A stretch of DNA of 64,000 bases, taken from assembly GCF_003994475.1 (NCBI RefSeq), contig NZ_RZNY01000011.1, forward strand, positions 1 through 64,000, written 5' to 3'. The notes below the pieces were generated by a model, which made no database searches, was not told the origin of the DNA, and saw only the letters and a program-made list of their open reading frames with translations. The translations under genes and the position numbers were made by a program. This document shows positions 26,311 through 36,255 of this stretch, one piece after another. The DNA is from Paenibacillus anaericanus. Its GTDB lineage: Bacteria; Bacillota; Bacilli; Paenibacillales; Paenibacillaceae. Numbering within the stretch: position 1 is the first letter of the stretch; every line of letters starts with the position of its first letter.

Positions 26311-27204
26311 CTATATACTCAATTTTTGCTGAAGTATAACTGCCAGTTCTTCGACTGTATCCCAAACAATTGGACGGATATCTTGTAGTTGTACAACAAG
26401 TTTATCGGCTTCGCTGCTATTCACGGTCCATATCACGGGTATGTTCATTCCGAGCGCATAACCAGCCGCAAAATATACCCCTGGAGATTGCCCGGTAAGA
26501 TCCGCAATAATCAGCTTATTGTCCGCGATAAGCTCCAAGGAATAATCTTCGTGACTATGAGTTTTTGATTGTGTAAGTAAGCGTGGAAGATAACCACATT
26601 GCTCTATTCTTGGTAACAACCCTTCTTGCCAATCCATGCGTAAATCTTCATCATCTGACATGAGAATCATACATGGTTTTAATTTGTTACCTCCGGCACT
26701 TGCGACGGCTACACGCCATCCCTCATCCGTAAGCTTATAGGTTACGCCTTCCCTGACCAATAGCTTCTCATTACTCAGCTTATCAATGATATATACTAGT
26801 TCTTGTAGACTTGGGGAGTACGTCAAGTTATAGTTCCTAGAGAGTGGTTGAATGACAATCGGTTCCCCTGGACCTTTGGAATGTCTGTGCAGATACTGCA
26901 GTAGACGGTTTCCTTTATCTTCAATAGTCACTGGTATTTCCGGAGAATTCACAATGGATTCCAAATCATTAGCCGTTATAGTAACCTTTTCATCACAATC
27001 TGTCAGCTCTCGTATATATGCCGATACTACATGAAGCATTTTACGTTTCTGTTGATGCGGCAGCAAATTAATAGGTTTGTAACTGTCTCTCAGTAGGGTG
27101 TAGAACCTGCCGGGCGAACAGGAACAACCTAAATATCTATCGTAATCGCCTTCCGGTTCTATCGAAACAATCTCATCGCAGAATAAACAGTGTTTCTTAA
27201 TCAT
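26311..27204 (-). CDS. Protein with C-terminal nucleoside-deoxyribosyltransferase/TIR-like domain
   Basis: I do not recognise a named family for the 297-residue whole. Residues 1-35 hold C7, C10, C28 and C30 (CLFC, CSC), a probable zinc ribbon. The middle (about 80-175) looks like a winged-helix region ending EGVTYKLTDEGWRVA. The C-terminus (about 183-297) starts with ILMSDDEDLRMDW and contains LIIADLTGQSPGVYFAAGYALGM-like strands, the DLTG...NVxxExGxA pattern of nucleoside 2-deoxyribosyltransferase-like and related nucleotide-handling domains. Such domains occur in stress and anti-phage proteins. A role is not proven. Confidence 0.6.
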   Translation of the reverse strand: MIKKHCLFCDEIVSIEPEGDYDRYLGCSCSPGRFYTLLRDSYKPINLLPHQQKRKMLHVVSAYIRELTDCDEKVTITANDLESIVNSPEIPVTIEDKGNRLLQYLHRHSKGPGEPIVIQPLSRNYNLTYSPSLQELVYIIDKLSNEKLLVREGVTYKLTDEGWRVAVASAGGNKLKPCMILMSDDEDLRMDWQEGLLPRIEQCGYLPRLLTQSKTHSHEDYSLELIADNKLIIADLTGQSPGVYFAAGYALGMNIPVIWTVNSSEADKLVVQLQDIRPIVWDTVEELAVILQQKLSI

Positions 27205-27379
27205 GACAAGTCTTCACCTCTTTTAAATTGATATCTCTCTACCTTACCAATATTTTTCTAAAAAGTAGACATGAAGATATTTCCTGTTGCGCTCGAACTA
27301 GTGCGTATGTTCCAAGACAAAAAGTCCTTGGCAAACGTGCCAAGGACTACTCTGCTTTTATTATATTTCGAAAATTGTG

Positions 27380-28111
27380 TTAGGGAAGATCTTCCCCATG
27401 AACTCGTCGTGCAAAATCGACAAATTGGAACTTATCCAACCTATGTCTTGATTCTGTAAACTGAAATAGTGTAGTGTTTTCTAGAAATACATAGTTTTTG
27501 ACCACAACAATGTGGTTGAAATCGTGTAAATCCAGCAGTCTTCGATCTTCAGCTGTAACTTCCTCTACAGAAATTTCTTTCTTCGCATAACTGATTTTTA
27601 ATTGAAGCACTCCCTCTAAATACTCATAGATTGAGTGACTGGCAATTTCCTCGCTTAACTGTTCAACAATGGATGATAGAAAGTAATCCTTGTCTAAGAT
27701 GATCCGTTCGCCTTCAATCTCTCTCGCCCGGGTTACTCTCCATACAGGCTCATTTGCAGGGATGTGAAGTTGTCTTGCGACTTCAGCATTTGCTGGTACC
27801 CGTTTGACCTCATCCACATGGGTTTTCGTATCCCAACCAAACTTCTTGGACATTTGCTTGAATGAGATGAGTCCGGTAATCGGGAAGTCCATTCGTCCAA
27901 TGTCCAGCACATAAGAGCCTTTCCCTCTAACTTTATGAATGTATCCATACTGCGCCAGCAAATTTAGCGCCTTGCGTACGGTCTCTCTAGAAGTGCCGTA
28001 TTCGACTGTAATATCATTTTCTGAGGGCAGCTTGGTCCCGGGAACCAATTGTCCTTTTTGAATCTTGTCAGAGTAATCATTAAAAATCTGTAAATAAATG
28101 TTTTTATTCAA
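27380..28111 (-). CDS. treR: Trehalose operon repressor, GntR family
   Basis: The N-terminal GntR winged HTH (LPSENDITVEYGTSRETVRKALNLL, GKGSYV) is followed by a UTRA effector domain (ITGLISFKQMSKKFG... ending HRLDKFQFVDFARR), which binds trehalose-6-phosphate in Bacillus TreR. I used the TTG at 28111 (243 aa) because AGGGTG stands before it and the protein then begins NKNIYLQIF; the ATG at 28129 has no clear site. It is the last gene of the treC-treP-treR operon. It should repress at the two TreR boxes upstream of treC. Confidence 0.9.
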   Translation of the reverse strand: MNKNIYLQIFNDYSDKIQKGQLVPGTKLPSENDITVEYGTSRETVRKALNLLAQYGYIHKVRGKGSYVLDIGRMDFPITGLISFKQMSKKFGWDTKTHVDEVKRVPANAEVARQLHIPANEPVWRVTRAREIEGERIILDKDYFLSSIVEQLSEEIASHSIYEYLEGVLQLKISYAKKEISVEEVTAEDRRLLDLHDFNHIVVVKNYVFLENTTLFQFTESRHRLDKFQFVDFARRVHGEDLP

Positions 28112-28137
28112 TGTAATCACCCTACTCATTCTAACAT

Positions 28138-28175
28138 GTATTTAGCATAAATCCAGCACACCCGTTGCTAAATAC
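28138..28175. repeat. Inverted repeat between treP and treR
   Basis: The arms GTATTTAGCA (28138-28147) and TGCTAAATAC (28166-28175) are perfectly complementary with an 18-base loop and no T run. It may stabilise mRNA or reduce treR expression. The sequence differs from the TreR boxes. Confidence 0.5.
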
Positions 28176-28201
28176 GCGCTAGATGTAAGGATCAATACAA
28201 A

Positions 28202-30193
28202 TTAATCTTTTAGGTAAACTTTCAATATAACATCCTTATCGCTTTGTAGCTGAGATGGATCCAGCACTTCGACTCGCTCTATTCGATCCTGGCCATCCGG
28301 CAGAATAATTGGTGTAATTAAAGGGTAACCGGCATTCGTAATCACGTCACGGTCAAATTCCAAGAGAAGCTGACCAGCTTTGACTTGATCTCCGGTCTGA
28401 ACGTGGGACGTGTATCCTTCCCCTTTCAGCCCGACGGTATTAATACCAACGTGTATCAGAATTTGAATTCCGGTCTCATGCTCTAGGATGACAGCATGTT
28501 TACTTTTAATTACATGAGCCACGACACCATCAAACGGTGCAACAACCTTTCCATCCTCAGGTTCGATTGCAATGCCTTGTCCCATCGCTCCACTGGCAAA
28601 TGCCGGATCAGGCACTTTCTCGAGTGTCACTCCATTTCCTGATAAAGGAGCTTTAATATATAAAATCGATTTTTCGTTATCTTCTTTTGTAGGAATAACT
28701 TGTTTAATGGTCTGGTCCGGCTCAGGCTGACGATTTGAATTTTTCTTTGTCTCGGTATCCAATTTTTGTCCATTGTCTACTGACTTATTAACTTTCCACT
28801 TGCCGTAAATTACCGTTGCAATGAATGGTACCACCAGTACGATGGCCATCCCCAGGAAAAATACACCCCATTGATTTGGGAAAATAGAAAGGAATCCTGG
28901 AATTCCGCCCACACCAATCGAGGTGGCACGAACATGGTTGATGGTCAGCAGTACACCTGCTATAGCCGAACCGATCATACCAAAGACAAACGGAAACTTA
29001 TGTCTTACATTTACACCAAAGATAGCTGGTTCTGTAACGCCTAGAAAAGCTGAGACCGAAGAAGTAACGGCTAGACCTTTACTTTTCTGCTCCTTGAATA
29101 CGAACATCATAGCCAGCGCCGCTGCACCTTGCGCGATATTGGATAGAGCAAGCATCGGCCAAAGGAATGTACCTCCTTGGGAACCGATCAATTGAACGTC
29201 TACAGCCAGGAATGTATGGTGCATACCTGTAATAACGAGAAGGGAGTACAATCCTCCATAAATTAAACCACCAAGTGCTGGTACAACATCAAATATATAC
29301 ACCAACCCTGTTGTGATGGCGTTTCCAGCAGCAAACGTAACAGGTCCGATCACAGTAAATGCAAGAAAACCAGTTATTAGTAAAGTGACAGGTGCTACAA
29401 TTAACAGTTTGATTGAGTCTCGTACCCTTTTATTCAGGAAGGTTTCAATTTTAGCCAGAAAATAAGCCGATACCAGGACGGGAAGAACTTGGCCTTGATA
29501 TCCGATTTTATTTATTTCGAAGCCAAACAGATTCCACACTGGTACCGATCCATTGGTCTTCGCTTCAGCATAGCTGTAAGCACTTAACAAATCAGGGTGA
29601 ACAAGAATAAGGCCTAGCACGATTCCCAACAAAGGACTGCCACCGAAACGGACGACAGCTGACCATCCAATAAGGGCAGGTAAAAATGTAAAAGCTGTAC
29701 TTGCAATAGTATTGATTATTGAGGCAATATCTGCCCATTGGGGATAGACCTGTATCAATGATTTTCCTGCGAAAAAAATACCGGAACCGGTCAATATATT
29801 GTTAATTCCCAGTAGTAAACCGGCAGTAACGATGGCAGGCAAAATTGGAATAAATATATCGGACAGCGTTTTGATAGCTCGCTGGATCGGGTTTTGTTTG
29901 TTACTTGCGAGATTTTTTACATCGTCCTTAGATACTCGTTCCGCTCCCGTAATTTGAATCAATTCTTCGTAAACCTTATCAACAAGACCTGGCCCGATAA
30001 TGACTTGGTATTGACCTTGCGTAGAGAAATGTCCCTTGACCAAATCATTGTTTTCTAGCGCCGCTTCATCGACTTTGCTTTCGTCTTGTAGTGCAAAACG
30101 CAGGCGAGTAACACAATGCGTGGCCGCTTCAATGTTCTTTTTCCCGCCGATGGCTTCAATGATCTTCTCTACGTTTTTTTTATTAACTTCCAT
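28202..30193 (-). CDS. treP: PTS trehalose transporter EIIBCA
   Basis: A 663-residue fusion. The EIIB domain (1-85) has active-site C27 in ATHCVTRLRF. EIIC (about 105-460) has ten or so membrane segments and the GITEP-like region LGVTEPAIFGVN. EIIA (about 505-655) has the phosphorylated His in IQILIHVGINTV. It imports trehalose while phosphorylating it to trehalose-6-phosphate. B. subtilis TreP lacks the attached EIIA, so this copy carries its own. It lies 34 bp after treC on the same transcript. Confidence 0.93.
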   Translation of the reverse strand: MEVNKKNVEKIIEAIGGKKNIEAATHCVTRLRFALQDESKVDEAALENNDLVKGHFSTQGQYQVIIGPGLVDKVYEELIQITGAERVSKDDVKNLASNKQNPIQRAIKTLSDIFIPILPAIVTAGLLLGINNILTGSGIFFAGKSLIQVYPQWADIASIINTIASTAFTFLPALIGWSAVVRFGGSPLLGIVLGLILVHPDLLSAYSYAEAKTNGSVPVWNLFGFEINKIGYQGQVLPVLVSAYFLAKIETFLNKRVRDSIKLLIVAPVTLLITGFLAFTVIGPVTFAAGNAITTGLVYIFDVVPALGGLIYGGLYSLLVITGMHHTFLAVDVQLIGSQGGTFLWPMLALSNIAQGAAALAMMFVFKEQKSKGLAVTSSVSAFLGVTEPAIFGVNVRHKFPFVFGMIGSAIAGVLLTINHVRATSIGVGGIPGFLSIFPNQWGVFFLGMAIVLVVPFIATVIYGKWKVNKSVDNGQKLDTETKKNSNRQPEPDQTIKQVIPTKEDNEKSILYIKAPLSGNGVTLEKVPDPAFASGAMGQGIAIEPEDGKVVAPFDGVVAHVIKSKHAVILEHETGIQILIHVGINTVGLKGEGYTSHVQTGDQVKAGQLLLEFDRDVITNAGYPLITPIILPDGQDRIERVEVLDPSQLQSDKDVILKVYLKD

Positions 30194-30227
30194 TTACCTC
30201 ACTCCTCTGCATGAATTTTCTCGATAG

Positions 30228-31928
30228 TTAACGAATGATCCACATAAAAGCTGCATATGGGCTAAGTGTAATCTGCTGACGAAGTATTTTTTCTTCACCT
30301 GTGTTTCCGATTAAAAGCTCGATGCTTTTGTGACCAATGCTTTGCCAAAGCGAATCCGGCAATTCAAACGAAGCCTCGTCACCGCTGAAATTTGACATGA
30401 CAATCAGCAATTCGTTCTCATTGTTGCGGATGTAGCTATAGATTTGTGGATGGCCACCATCGAAACGCTGATAATCTCCATCCGTAAATACCTGAATGTT
30501 TTTGCGGAAGGAAATCAGTTTACGGTAATGATGGAAAACCGAGTCTGGATCTGATAATTGTTTCTCCACATTCAATAGTGGGTAACGTTCATCCACCTTT
30601 ATCCATGGAGTGCCAGTTGTAAACCCGGCTTGCGGACTGTTGTCCCAAAGCATAGGTGTACGAGAGTTGTCTCTAGAACGTTCCTTGATGATGGCAAACG
30701 CCTCTTCTGCTGTTTTGCCTCTCTCCTGCAAGATTCGGTACATATTAGTGGATTCAATATCCCTGAATTCACTCATATCCTTCCACTTCGGATTGGGCAT
30801 CCCGATTTCTTCACCTTGGTAGACATACGGTGTCCCCTGTAAACCATGAAGAGTGGTCGCTAGCAGTTTTGCGCTTTCGACCCAATAAATATCATCATTC
30901 AAAAAACGTGACAATGCTCGTGGTTGATCATGATTGTTGAAGAATAGTGCATTCCAACCTCCGCCCTGCTGTATTCCGATTTGCCAATCGGTAAGCAAAC
31001 TTTTGAGCTGCTCGAAGTCATAAGGCATGAGTTCCCATTTGTTGTTATTCGGATAATCAACCTTCAAATGGTGGAAGTTGAACGTCATCGAGAACTCCTT
31101 CTCTTTTGGATTCGAGTAGCGGATGCATTGTTGAAGAGAAGTAGATGACATTTCGCCAACCGTAACGATGTTATAAGGCGTGAAGACCTTTTCATTAAGC
31201 TCTTTAATATACTCGTGAACACGGGGCCCATCCGTGTAATGAATACGTCCGTCACCAGGAGCGATTGAACCGTCATCATTAGGAAACTCTTGATTTTTAG
31301 ATATTAGATTGATTACGTCCATGCGGAAACCTTTGACACCTTTTTGAGCCCAAAAAGTCAGTAATTTAACAACTTCTTCTCTGACCTTCTCGTTCTCCCA
31401 GTTCAAATCAGCTTGCGTCTTATCGAACAGTGTGAGGAAATATTGTCCTGTGGTCTCGTCGTACTGCCAAGCAGGACCTCCAAATTTGGACTGCCAATTG
31501 TTAGGGACTCCGCCATCCGGTGCCGGATCTCGCCAAATGTAATAGTCACGATATGGATTATCTTTCGATGATCGAGAAGCCTTGAACCATTCATGCTCTG
31601 TTGATGAATGGTTCACCACAATATCGATCATCAGATGCATGCCTCGCTTTTTTAATTCCTGTACCAACTCATCAAAGTCTTCCATGGTACCAAAATCAGG
31701 ATTGATACGACAATAATCAGCTACGTCGTAACCGTTATCATTTTGGGGACTGACATAGACTGGTTGCAGCCAAACAATATCGATACCCAACTCTTTCAGA
31801 TAATCAAGTTTGCTAGTTAAACCTTTGATATCTCCTGATCCTGTACCTGTAGTATCTTTAAAGCTTTTAGGATAAACCTGGTATACAGTTGATCCTCTCC
31901 ACCAATCATGTTGAGTTAGAGTGTTCAC
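30228..31928 (-). CDS. treC: Alpha,alpha-phosphotrehalase, GH13
   Basis: It hydrolyses trehalose-6-phosphate to glucose and glucose-6-phosphate. GH13 motifs are visible: DIVVNHSSTEH, nucleophile D in GFRMDVINLIS, acid/base E in VTVGEMSS, and FFNNHDQPR. It has about 566 aa, the usual length. I chose the GTG at 31928, eight bases after GGTGA; another GTG 12 bases upstream is embedded in the ribosome binding site. It is the first gene of the tre operon, under two TreR boxes. Confidence 0.93.
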   Translation of the reverse strand: MNTLTQHDWWRGSTVYQVYPKSFKDTTGTGSGDIKGLTSKLDYLKELGIDIVWLQPVYVSPQNDNGYDVADYCRINPDFGTMEDFDELVQELKKRGMHLMIDIVVNHSSTEHEWFKASRSSKDNPYRDYYIWRDPAPDGGVPNNWQSKFGGPAWQYDETTGQYFLTLFDKTQADLNWENEKVREEVVKLLTFWAQKGVKGFRMDVINLISKNQEFPNDDGSIAPGDGRIHYTDGPRVHEYIKELNEKVFTPYNIVTVGEMSSTSLQQCIRYSNPKEKEFSMTFNFHHLKVDYPNNNKWELMPYDFEQLKSLLTDWQIGIQQGGGWNALFFNNHDQPRALSRFLNDDIYWVESAKLLATTLHGLQGTPYVYQGEEIGMPNPKWKDMSEFRDIESTNMYRILQERGKTAEEAFAIIKERSRDNSRTPMLWDNSPQAGFTTGTPWIKVDERYPLLNVEKQLSDPDSVFHHYRKLISFRKNIQVFTDGDYQRFDGGHPQIYSYIRNNENELLIVMSNFSGDEASFELPDSLWQSIGHKSIELLIGNTGEEKILRQQITLSPYAAFMWIIR

Positions 31929-31961
31929 AGTGAATTTCACCCCTAATTAATTTAAATATAT

Positions 31962-32011
31962 CTTGTATATACAAGTAAAATGATTTTAACCCTGTATATA
32001 CATGTTGTCAA
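31962..32011 (-). promoter_or_regulatory. tre promoter with two TreR operators
   Basis: On the minus strand: -35 TTGACA (32006-32011), 17-bp spacer, -10 TAAAAT (31983-31988). A TreR-like box CATGTATATACAG lies within the spacer (31992-32004), and the perfect palindrome CTTGTATATACAAG lies just downstream (31962-31975). Box centres are 30 bp apart. The box matches the TTGTATATACAA core known for Bacillus TreR. Confidence 0.88.
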
Positions 32012-32114
32012 ATGGATTTTCTACCAATCTATTATCCATCAAATCAAACTTATTGATATTTTACCCCTATCTCATGTTTTTAAAGCTGCCGCTCTGTTGG
32101 AATTATCTCTACAA

Positions 32115-32142
32115 ATAAAAAAGCCGCTATAGTAGCGACTTT
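32115..32142 (-). terminator. Terminator after the second OmpR-type kinase
   Basis: A 10-bp stem (32120-32129 with 32133-32142, one G-U) and T-rich tail on the minus strand; nearly the same as the terminator at 1290. Confidence 0.8.
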
Positions 32143-32219
32143 AAATGTGTGCATGTTTGTGTCATTCGACCGATACCCGTACTAAGTTTTCCTTGATGCT
32201 AAAAGACCATTTCGCCTCA

Positions 32220-34451
32220 TTAAACCACTAGTTTCAGAGATATACTCACCTTAAATAAGTCACCGTCTGTTTTAATATCAAGACTGCCTTCATGAATGTC
32301 GACGATTGATTTCGCAATGGCTAGCCCAAGGCCAGAACCTTCGGTATGACGCGAAGTATCTCCACGTTTAAACCGTTCAAACAGCTCATCTATATTCTCA
32401 CTAAGCTCATATTTCGATACATTCTTAAACGTAATCATCACCTGAGTGTCGAGTCTACGTACGGTAATATAAACGCGCGAGTTCTCTAACGAATATTTCA
32501 GGACATTTCCAATTAAGTTATCAAAGACACGCCACAGCTTTTTCCCATCTACTAAGGCGTAAACTGGCATATCCGTGTAAGTAATCCGGAATTGCAGACT
32601 GGACTCTTGAATAGTGTCATCATATTCCGCTAGTGACTGTTGTAGAAGCTGAACGAGATCCACTTTTTCCAAGGTCAATTCCATATTTCCACTGGCCATT
32701 TTCGAAACTTCAAATAAATCATCAATTAACAGCTTTAATCGCTTGGATTTCATATCAATGATTTCGAGATAGTCTAACCTGTCCTCATTCGATATCCCTT
32801 CCGTTTTTAATAATTCTGTATAAGTAATAATAGATGTTAGTGGTGTCCTTAGGTCATGACTTACATTGGTAATTAACTCTGTTTTAAGTCGTTCGCTCTT
32901 TGCCTGCTCATTCTGTGACGTCTTTACCCCTTGCTTTAACACGTTGATATTGCTAGCGAGCATTGCCAGAACAGATTTCCCTGACACCGGCAGATCCTCC
33001 CCTAGATTTCCAACAGCCAATTCATTCGTTTTATTTACGATCCGGTTAAAATGTCCAATACTTTTGATCAATACCACAATAATTGGAAGCCCTATGAACG
33101 CGAGCAATAATATATATATTAAAAGAAAAAATGGATCTGCGATAATCATGATCGCTGCAAAACCTAAACCAAAAACTGTAGCTAATACAATAAACAGCTG
33201 CATGCCCGTGCTTGTATTCAGAAAAGCGTCTTTCAGACTACGTTTTACTTTATTGAAGAGCAACTTTATACTCTGTCCTGTTTTATAAAAGAGCGCCTTT
33301 TCCCATACTTTCTTTACATTTTTCCGATCCTTAAATTCTAAAGTAAGTAATTTCCCTTGGACAAGGGTAAGAAACCAAAGGACCGATCCAACTGCCATAC
33401 AGGTAATTATATCCCGACCGTAAACAAATGGATTTTCAATGTCATAAAAGATTTGTTCATTAATAAAAATCAGAAAGATAGCGGCAAAAAATCCTATGAT
33501 AGCGAAGAAAATAACTCTCAAGTCTAGGGGAACCTTATTATAATAAGCCCTCCATTTTTCAATTCCAGCGAGAATAACTTTCGCTTTTTTCAGAAGATAG
33601 AAACACAAAATAAGAACGACGATGCTGGCTAAGGAATACATCCACCATATGATTTGTTTCTGCTTGTAACGTTCGTATTCGATCATAGCCCAGTTTGATG
33701 AGGACAGGGATTTAGATACTGCAATCTGTCCTTCGAATGGAATAAAAGAATTTTCCAGTTCATCAAATCCTGCAAAGCTATAATACATCGAATAATTACT
33801 AGGTATAGAATAATCGGTAATATACAACATATTGTTAGGAGTCATAAAGTTTTTTACTGATTCTTCATCTGATTCGTTCAGATTTGTATAGAATTTTCCG
33901 GTTGCACTGTTTTCAAAATAGAAATATAAAGCTTCTTTGTATTTCAAATATTCTGGACGGTAATTTTCTCGTTCCTTGTAGAACTCCTCTAATATCTGTT
34001 CTTTCTCCTTTATAATCTTTGCTAAAACATACTCATCACTCTTGAATACATTGATAATATCGTCTATTTTCTCATCTCTCTCCTCAAGGTAGATATCCGC
34101 AGCCCCTTGGTTCTCCATTACTAATGCTTGCTGAATAAGATCTTCGTACTGAGCATTTATGTTCGTAATTTGATCAGTTAGATACCCAGAACGATAACGA
34201 TGCTCATTAATTTCATCTTCAGTGACAATTATTGATCTTTTGGCTTCCTCCAAAGTGATATTATTTAGCTCGAATAAGTTTAAATCTCCAGTGAATCGAG
34301 CGAGCACGTTTTGAAATTCAGAAGTGTGGAAATAGTCCCGCTGAATATAATTGTTACCGAAAGTAACAAAGGATACGATCCCGCTTAGGCCAAAAGTAAA
34401 CATGATAGCCCAAGCAGCAATGACGAATTTATTTTTCCATTTTGTAGCCAA
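32220..34451 (-). CDS. Large multi-span sensor histidine kinase
   Basis: A 743-residue kinase. TM1 is about 13-33, a charged extracellular region about 35-265 has coiled-coil character, and several more membrane segments lie between about 272 and 470. HAMP follows, then the H box TNVSHDLRTPLTSIITYTEL, an N box (LIGNVLKYS) and G2 (GSGLGLAIAKSIVD). The only good start is a TTG at 34451, overlapping the regulator gene by 23 bp, so it depends on coupled translation. The stimulus is unknown. The layout resembles kinases that sense envelope-active compounds. Confidence 0.88.
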   Translation of the reverse strand: MATKWKNKFVIAAWAIMFTFGLSGIVSFVTFGNNYIQRDYFHTSEFQNVLARFTGDLNLFELNNITLEEAKRSIIVTEDEINEHRYRSGYLTDQITNINAQYEDLIQQALVMENQGAADIYLEERDEKIDDIINVFKSDEYVLAKIIKEKEQILEEFYKERENYRPEYLKYKEALYFYFENSATGKFYTNLNESDEESVKNFMTPNNMLYITDYSIPSNYSMYYSFAGFDELENSFIPFEGQIAVSKSLSSSNWAMIEYERYKQKQIIWWMYSLASIVVLILCFYLLKKAKVILAGIEKWRAYYNKVPLDLRVIFFAIIGFFAAIFLIFINEQIFYDIENPFVYGRDIITCMAVGSVLWFLTLVQGKLLTLEFKDRKNVKKVWEKALFYKTGQSIKLLFNKVKRSLKDAFLNTSTGMQLFIVLATVFGLGFAAIMIIADPFFLLIYILLLAFIGLPIIVVLIKSIGHFNRIVNKTNELAVGNLGEDLPVSGKSVLAMLASNINVLKQGVKTSQNEQAKSERLKTELITNVSHDLRTPLTSIITYTELLKTEGISNEDRLDYLEIIDMKSKRLKLLIDDLFEVSKMASGNMELTLEKVDLVQLLQQSLAEYDDTIQESSLQFRITYTDMPVYALVDGKKLWRVFDNLIGNVLKYSLENSRVYITVRRLDTQVMITFKNVSKYELSENIDELFERFKRGDTSRHTEGSGLGLAIAKSIVDIHEGSLDIKTDGDLFKVSISLKLVV

Positions 34452-35121
34452 TTCCCCATACCACCTTTAAATATCTTGGATTTTTCGGATCAATTTCAAT
34501 TTTCTCGCGAATTTTTCTAATGTGGACGGCTACCGTATTTTCTGCGTTATAGCAAGGCTCGTTCCATACCCTTTCATAGATTTCACTGATCGAGAACACC
34601 CGGCCGGCGTTTGTTATTAGTAATTCGACAATTCTAAATTCAATCGGAGTAAGCTTCACAAGGTCTCCATGAACTGTCACTTCTTTTGCTGATTTGTCTA
34701 ATGTAAGCCCATTTAGATCAATTATTTTTTTGATACCTTCATATGTACCGAGAGTAATATACCTTCTCAACTGGGATTTAACACGGGCTACGAGCTCCAT
34801 TGGATTAAACGGTTTTGTTACATAATCATCCGCTCCCATATGGAGGCCTAATATCTTATCTGCATCCTCACTTTTTGCACTCAAAATAATGATAGGAATA
34901 TTCTTCTGCTCACGAATTTTATATGTAGTCGAAATCCCATCCATATTGGGCATCATAATATCTAATATAATCAGATGGACTTGGTGTTCATTAATAATTT
35001 CTAAAGCTTCCATCCCATCCTTTGCTTTTAACACCGTAACTCCTTCATTTTTCAAGTAAATCGCTATGACGTCCCGTATTTCCTTTTCATCATCCACAAC
35101 AAGTACATTAAAATCTTCCAT
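34429..35121 (-). CDS. OmpR/PhoB-family response regulator 2
   Basis: A 230-residue regulator: receiver domain with DDE (10-12), D54 or so in LIILDIMMPN, S/K switch (IILSAKSED, YVTKPFN), then a winged-helix domain (LTPIEFRIVELLITNAGRVFS; VWGIGYK). It is the partner of the kinase that overlaps its end. No dedicated target genes are obvious next to it. Confidence 0.93.
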   Translation of the reverse strand: MEDFNVLVVDDEKEIRDVIAIYLKNEGVTVLKAKDGMEALEIINEHQVHLIILDIMMPNMDGISTTYKIREQKNIPIIILSAKSEDADKILGLHMGADDYVTKPFNPMELVARVKSQLRRYITLGTYEGIKKIIDLNGLTLDKSAKEVTVHGDLVKLTPIEFRIVELLITNAGRVFSISEIYERVWNEPCYNAENTVAVHIRKIREKIEIDPKNPRYLKVVWGIGYKMEK

Positions 35122-35235
35122 TTCTCAACCTACCTTCCTACTGCGATACTTCCATAGTTTAATTATAGAACGAAAGTCTTAACAAAGATTTATGATAATA
35201 ATGAAGAACTTCTTAATATTTCTTGTTAACAATAC

Positions 35236-35296
35236 AAAAAAAACCTCCAAGGTATCTCCATATCTTACGACATGGTTCCATTCTCTTGAAGGAGTT
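35236..35296 (-). terminator. Terminator after the UDG-family gene
   Basis: On the minus strand the arms CTCC-ttCAAG and CTTGGAG enclose a second stem (CCATGTC/ATATGG) and are followed by eight T. Confidence 0.65.
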
Positions 35297-35316
35297 TTAT
35301 TAAATCGTATATAGAT

Positions 35317-36039
35317 TTATAAAGAAAAGCACGCTGTAAATTGCTCTCTAAAGAGGTTTGCCTTTCTGGCAGGATGATTTAAATGAGCGAATGTTTGCAA
35401 GGTTAGAGATTTACAAACACCCTCGGCTTTCCGGCCGACCGTGACAATTTTAACTTCTGGAAAGATAATTAACACTTGTTTTAAGATCTCCATCCCCCAA
35501 TTAAGTTCTTCACGAGTCGGAGGACGATTCCCCTCAACCTCGTCTGTCGGATGAAGCGGGAAAGCATTCCATAAGACCGGGGGCTTGGAAAGTGAGTTTA
35601 TGGACCCCCATATTATTGTGGATGAAGCCTCAGCTTTATTTCCGTCAGCAATAAATTGGGTATTAGGAAAATGTTTGTTCAGGCTGCCATCCATGATAAG
35701 TCGTTGAGATGTAAAGGGTATTCCTGTTTTTACGCAGCCGTGGATACCTGGAGCTTCACCGAGGAGCATCCATTCTGGATTATGTGAGTTTAACGCTTTG
35801 AAATACTTCTTCAGATTCTCCTGCTTTATTGGCGAATCTACATAAAAATTACCGACATTTTTGAAGTTATTCTTCGAGACTAAATGCTGAATTAGGGTTT
35901 GAAGTCGTTTTTCGAAGATCTCCTCTTCATGAACCTCCGGGTGAAGCCGATCATCCCCCTGCGGAGAATACCCCTTCTTACTATCAATACGAAGATCTAC
36001 GTCCCTCTTAAATTCGATCACTTGCTGCTCGTTTTCCAC
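35317..36039 (-). CDS. Uracil-DNA-glycosylase-superfamily protein
   Basis: I chose the GTG at 36039 (240 aa), with GGAG nine to fourteen bases upstream; the longer ATG frame starts inside an unrelated AT-rich stretch. Motif 1 is LLGEAPGIHGCVKTGIPFTS and the active-site-like C-terminal motif is LNHPARKANLFREQF, with WNAFPLHP between, all typical of the UDG fold. It lacks the four Cys of family 4/5 enzymes. The first 70 residues are variable. Probably removes damaged bases or is a non-catalytic relative. Confidence 0.75.
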   Translation of the reverse strand: MENEQQVIEFKRDVDLRIDSKKGYSPQGDDRLHPEVHEEEIFEKRLQTLIQHLVSKNNFKNVGNFYVDSPIKQENLKKYFKALNSHNPEWMLLGEAPGIHGCVKTGIPFTSQRLIMDGSLNKHFPNTQFIADGNKAEASSTIIWGSINSLSKPPVLWNAFPLHPTDEVEGNRPPTREELNWGMEILKQVLIIFPEVKIVTVGRKAEGVCKSLTLQTFAHLNHPARKANLFREQFTACFSL

Positions 36040-36255
36040 ACGATATTCCCCCTCTCCTTTATTAATATGAGGGGGAGATATTAAACATAACAAAGGAAAA
36101 TAGATCGTCCTAAAACGATCTACTATATATCACGGAAAAAGGTTCATTAGATGCTTAACTGTATGTGATTTTATTAGAATATATTAACTTTACATATTAT
36201 GGTTTAAATAATACAATTTAGTAGTCATAAATTAAATTCTAAGGGGAAATTATCT

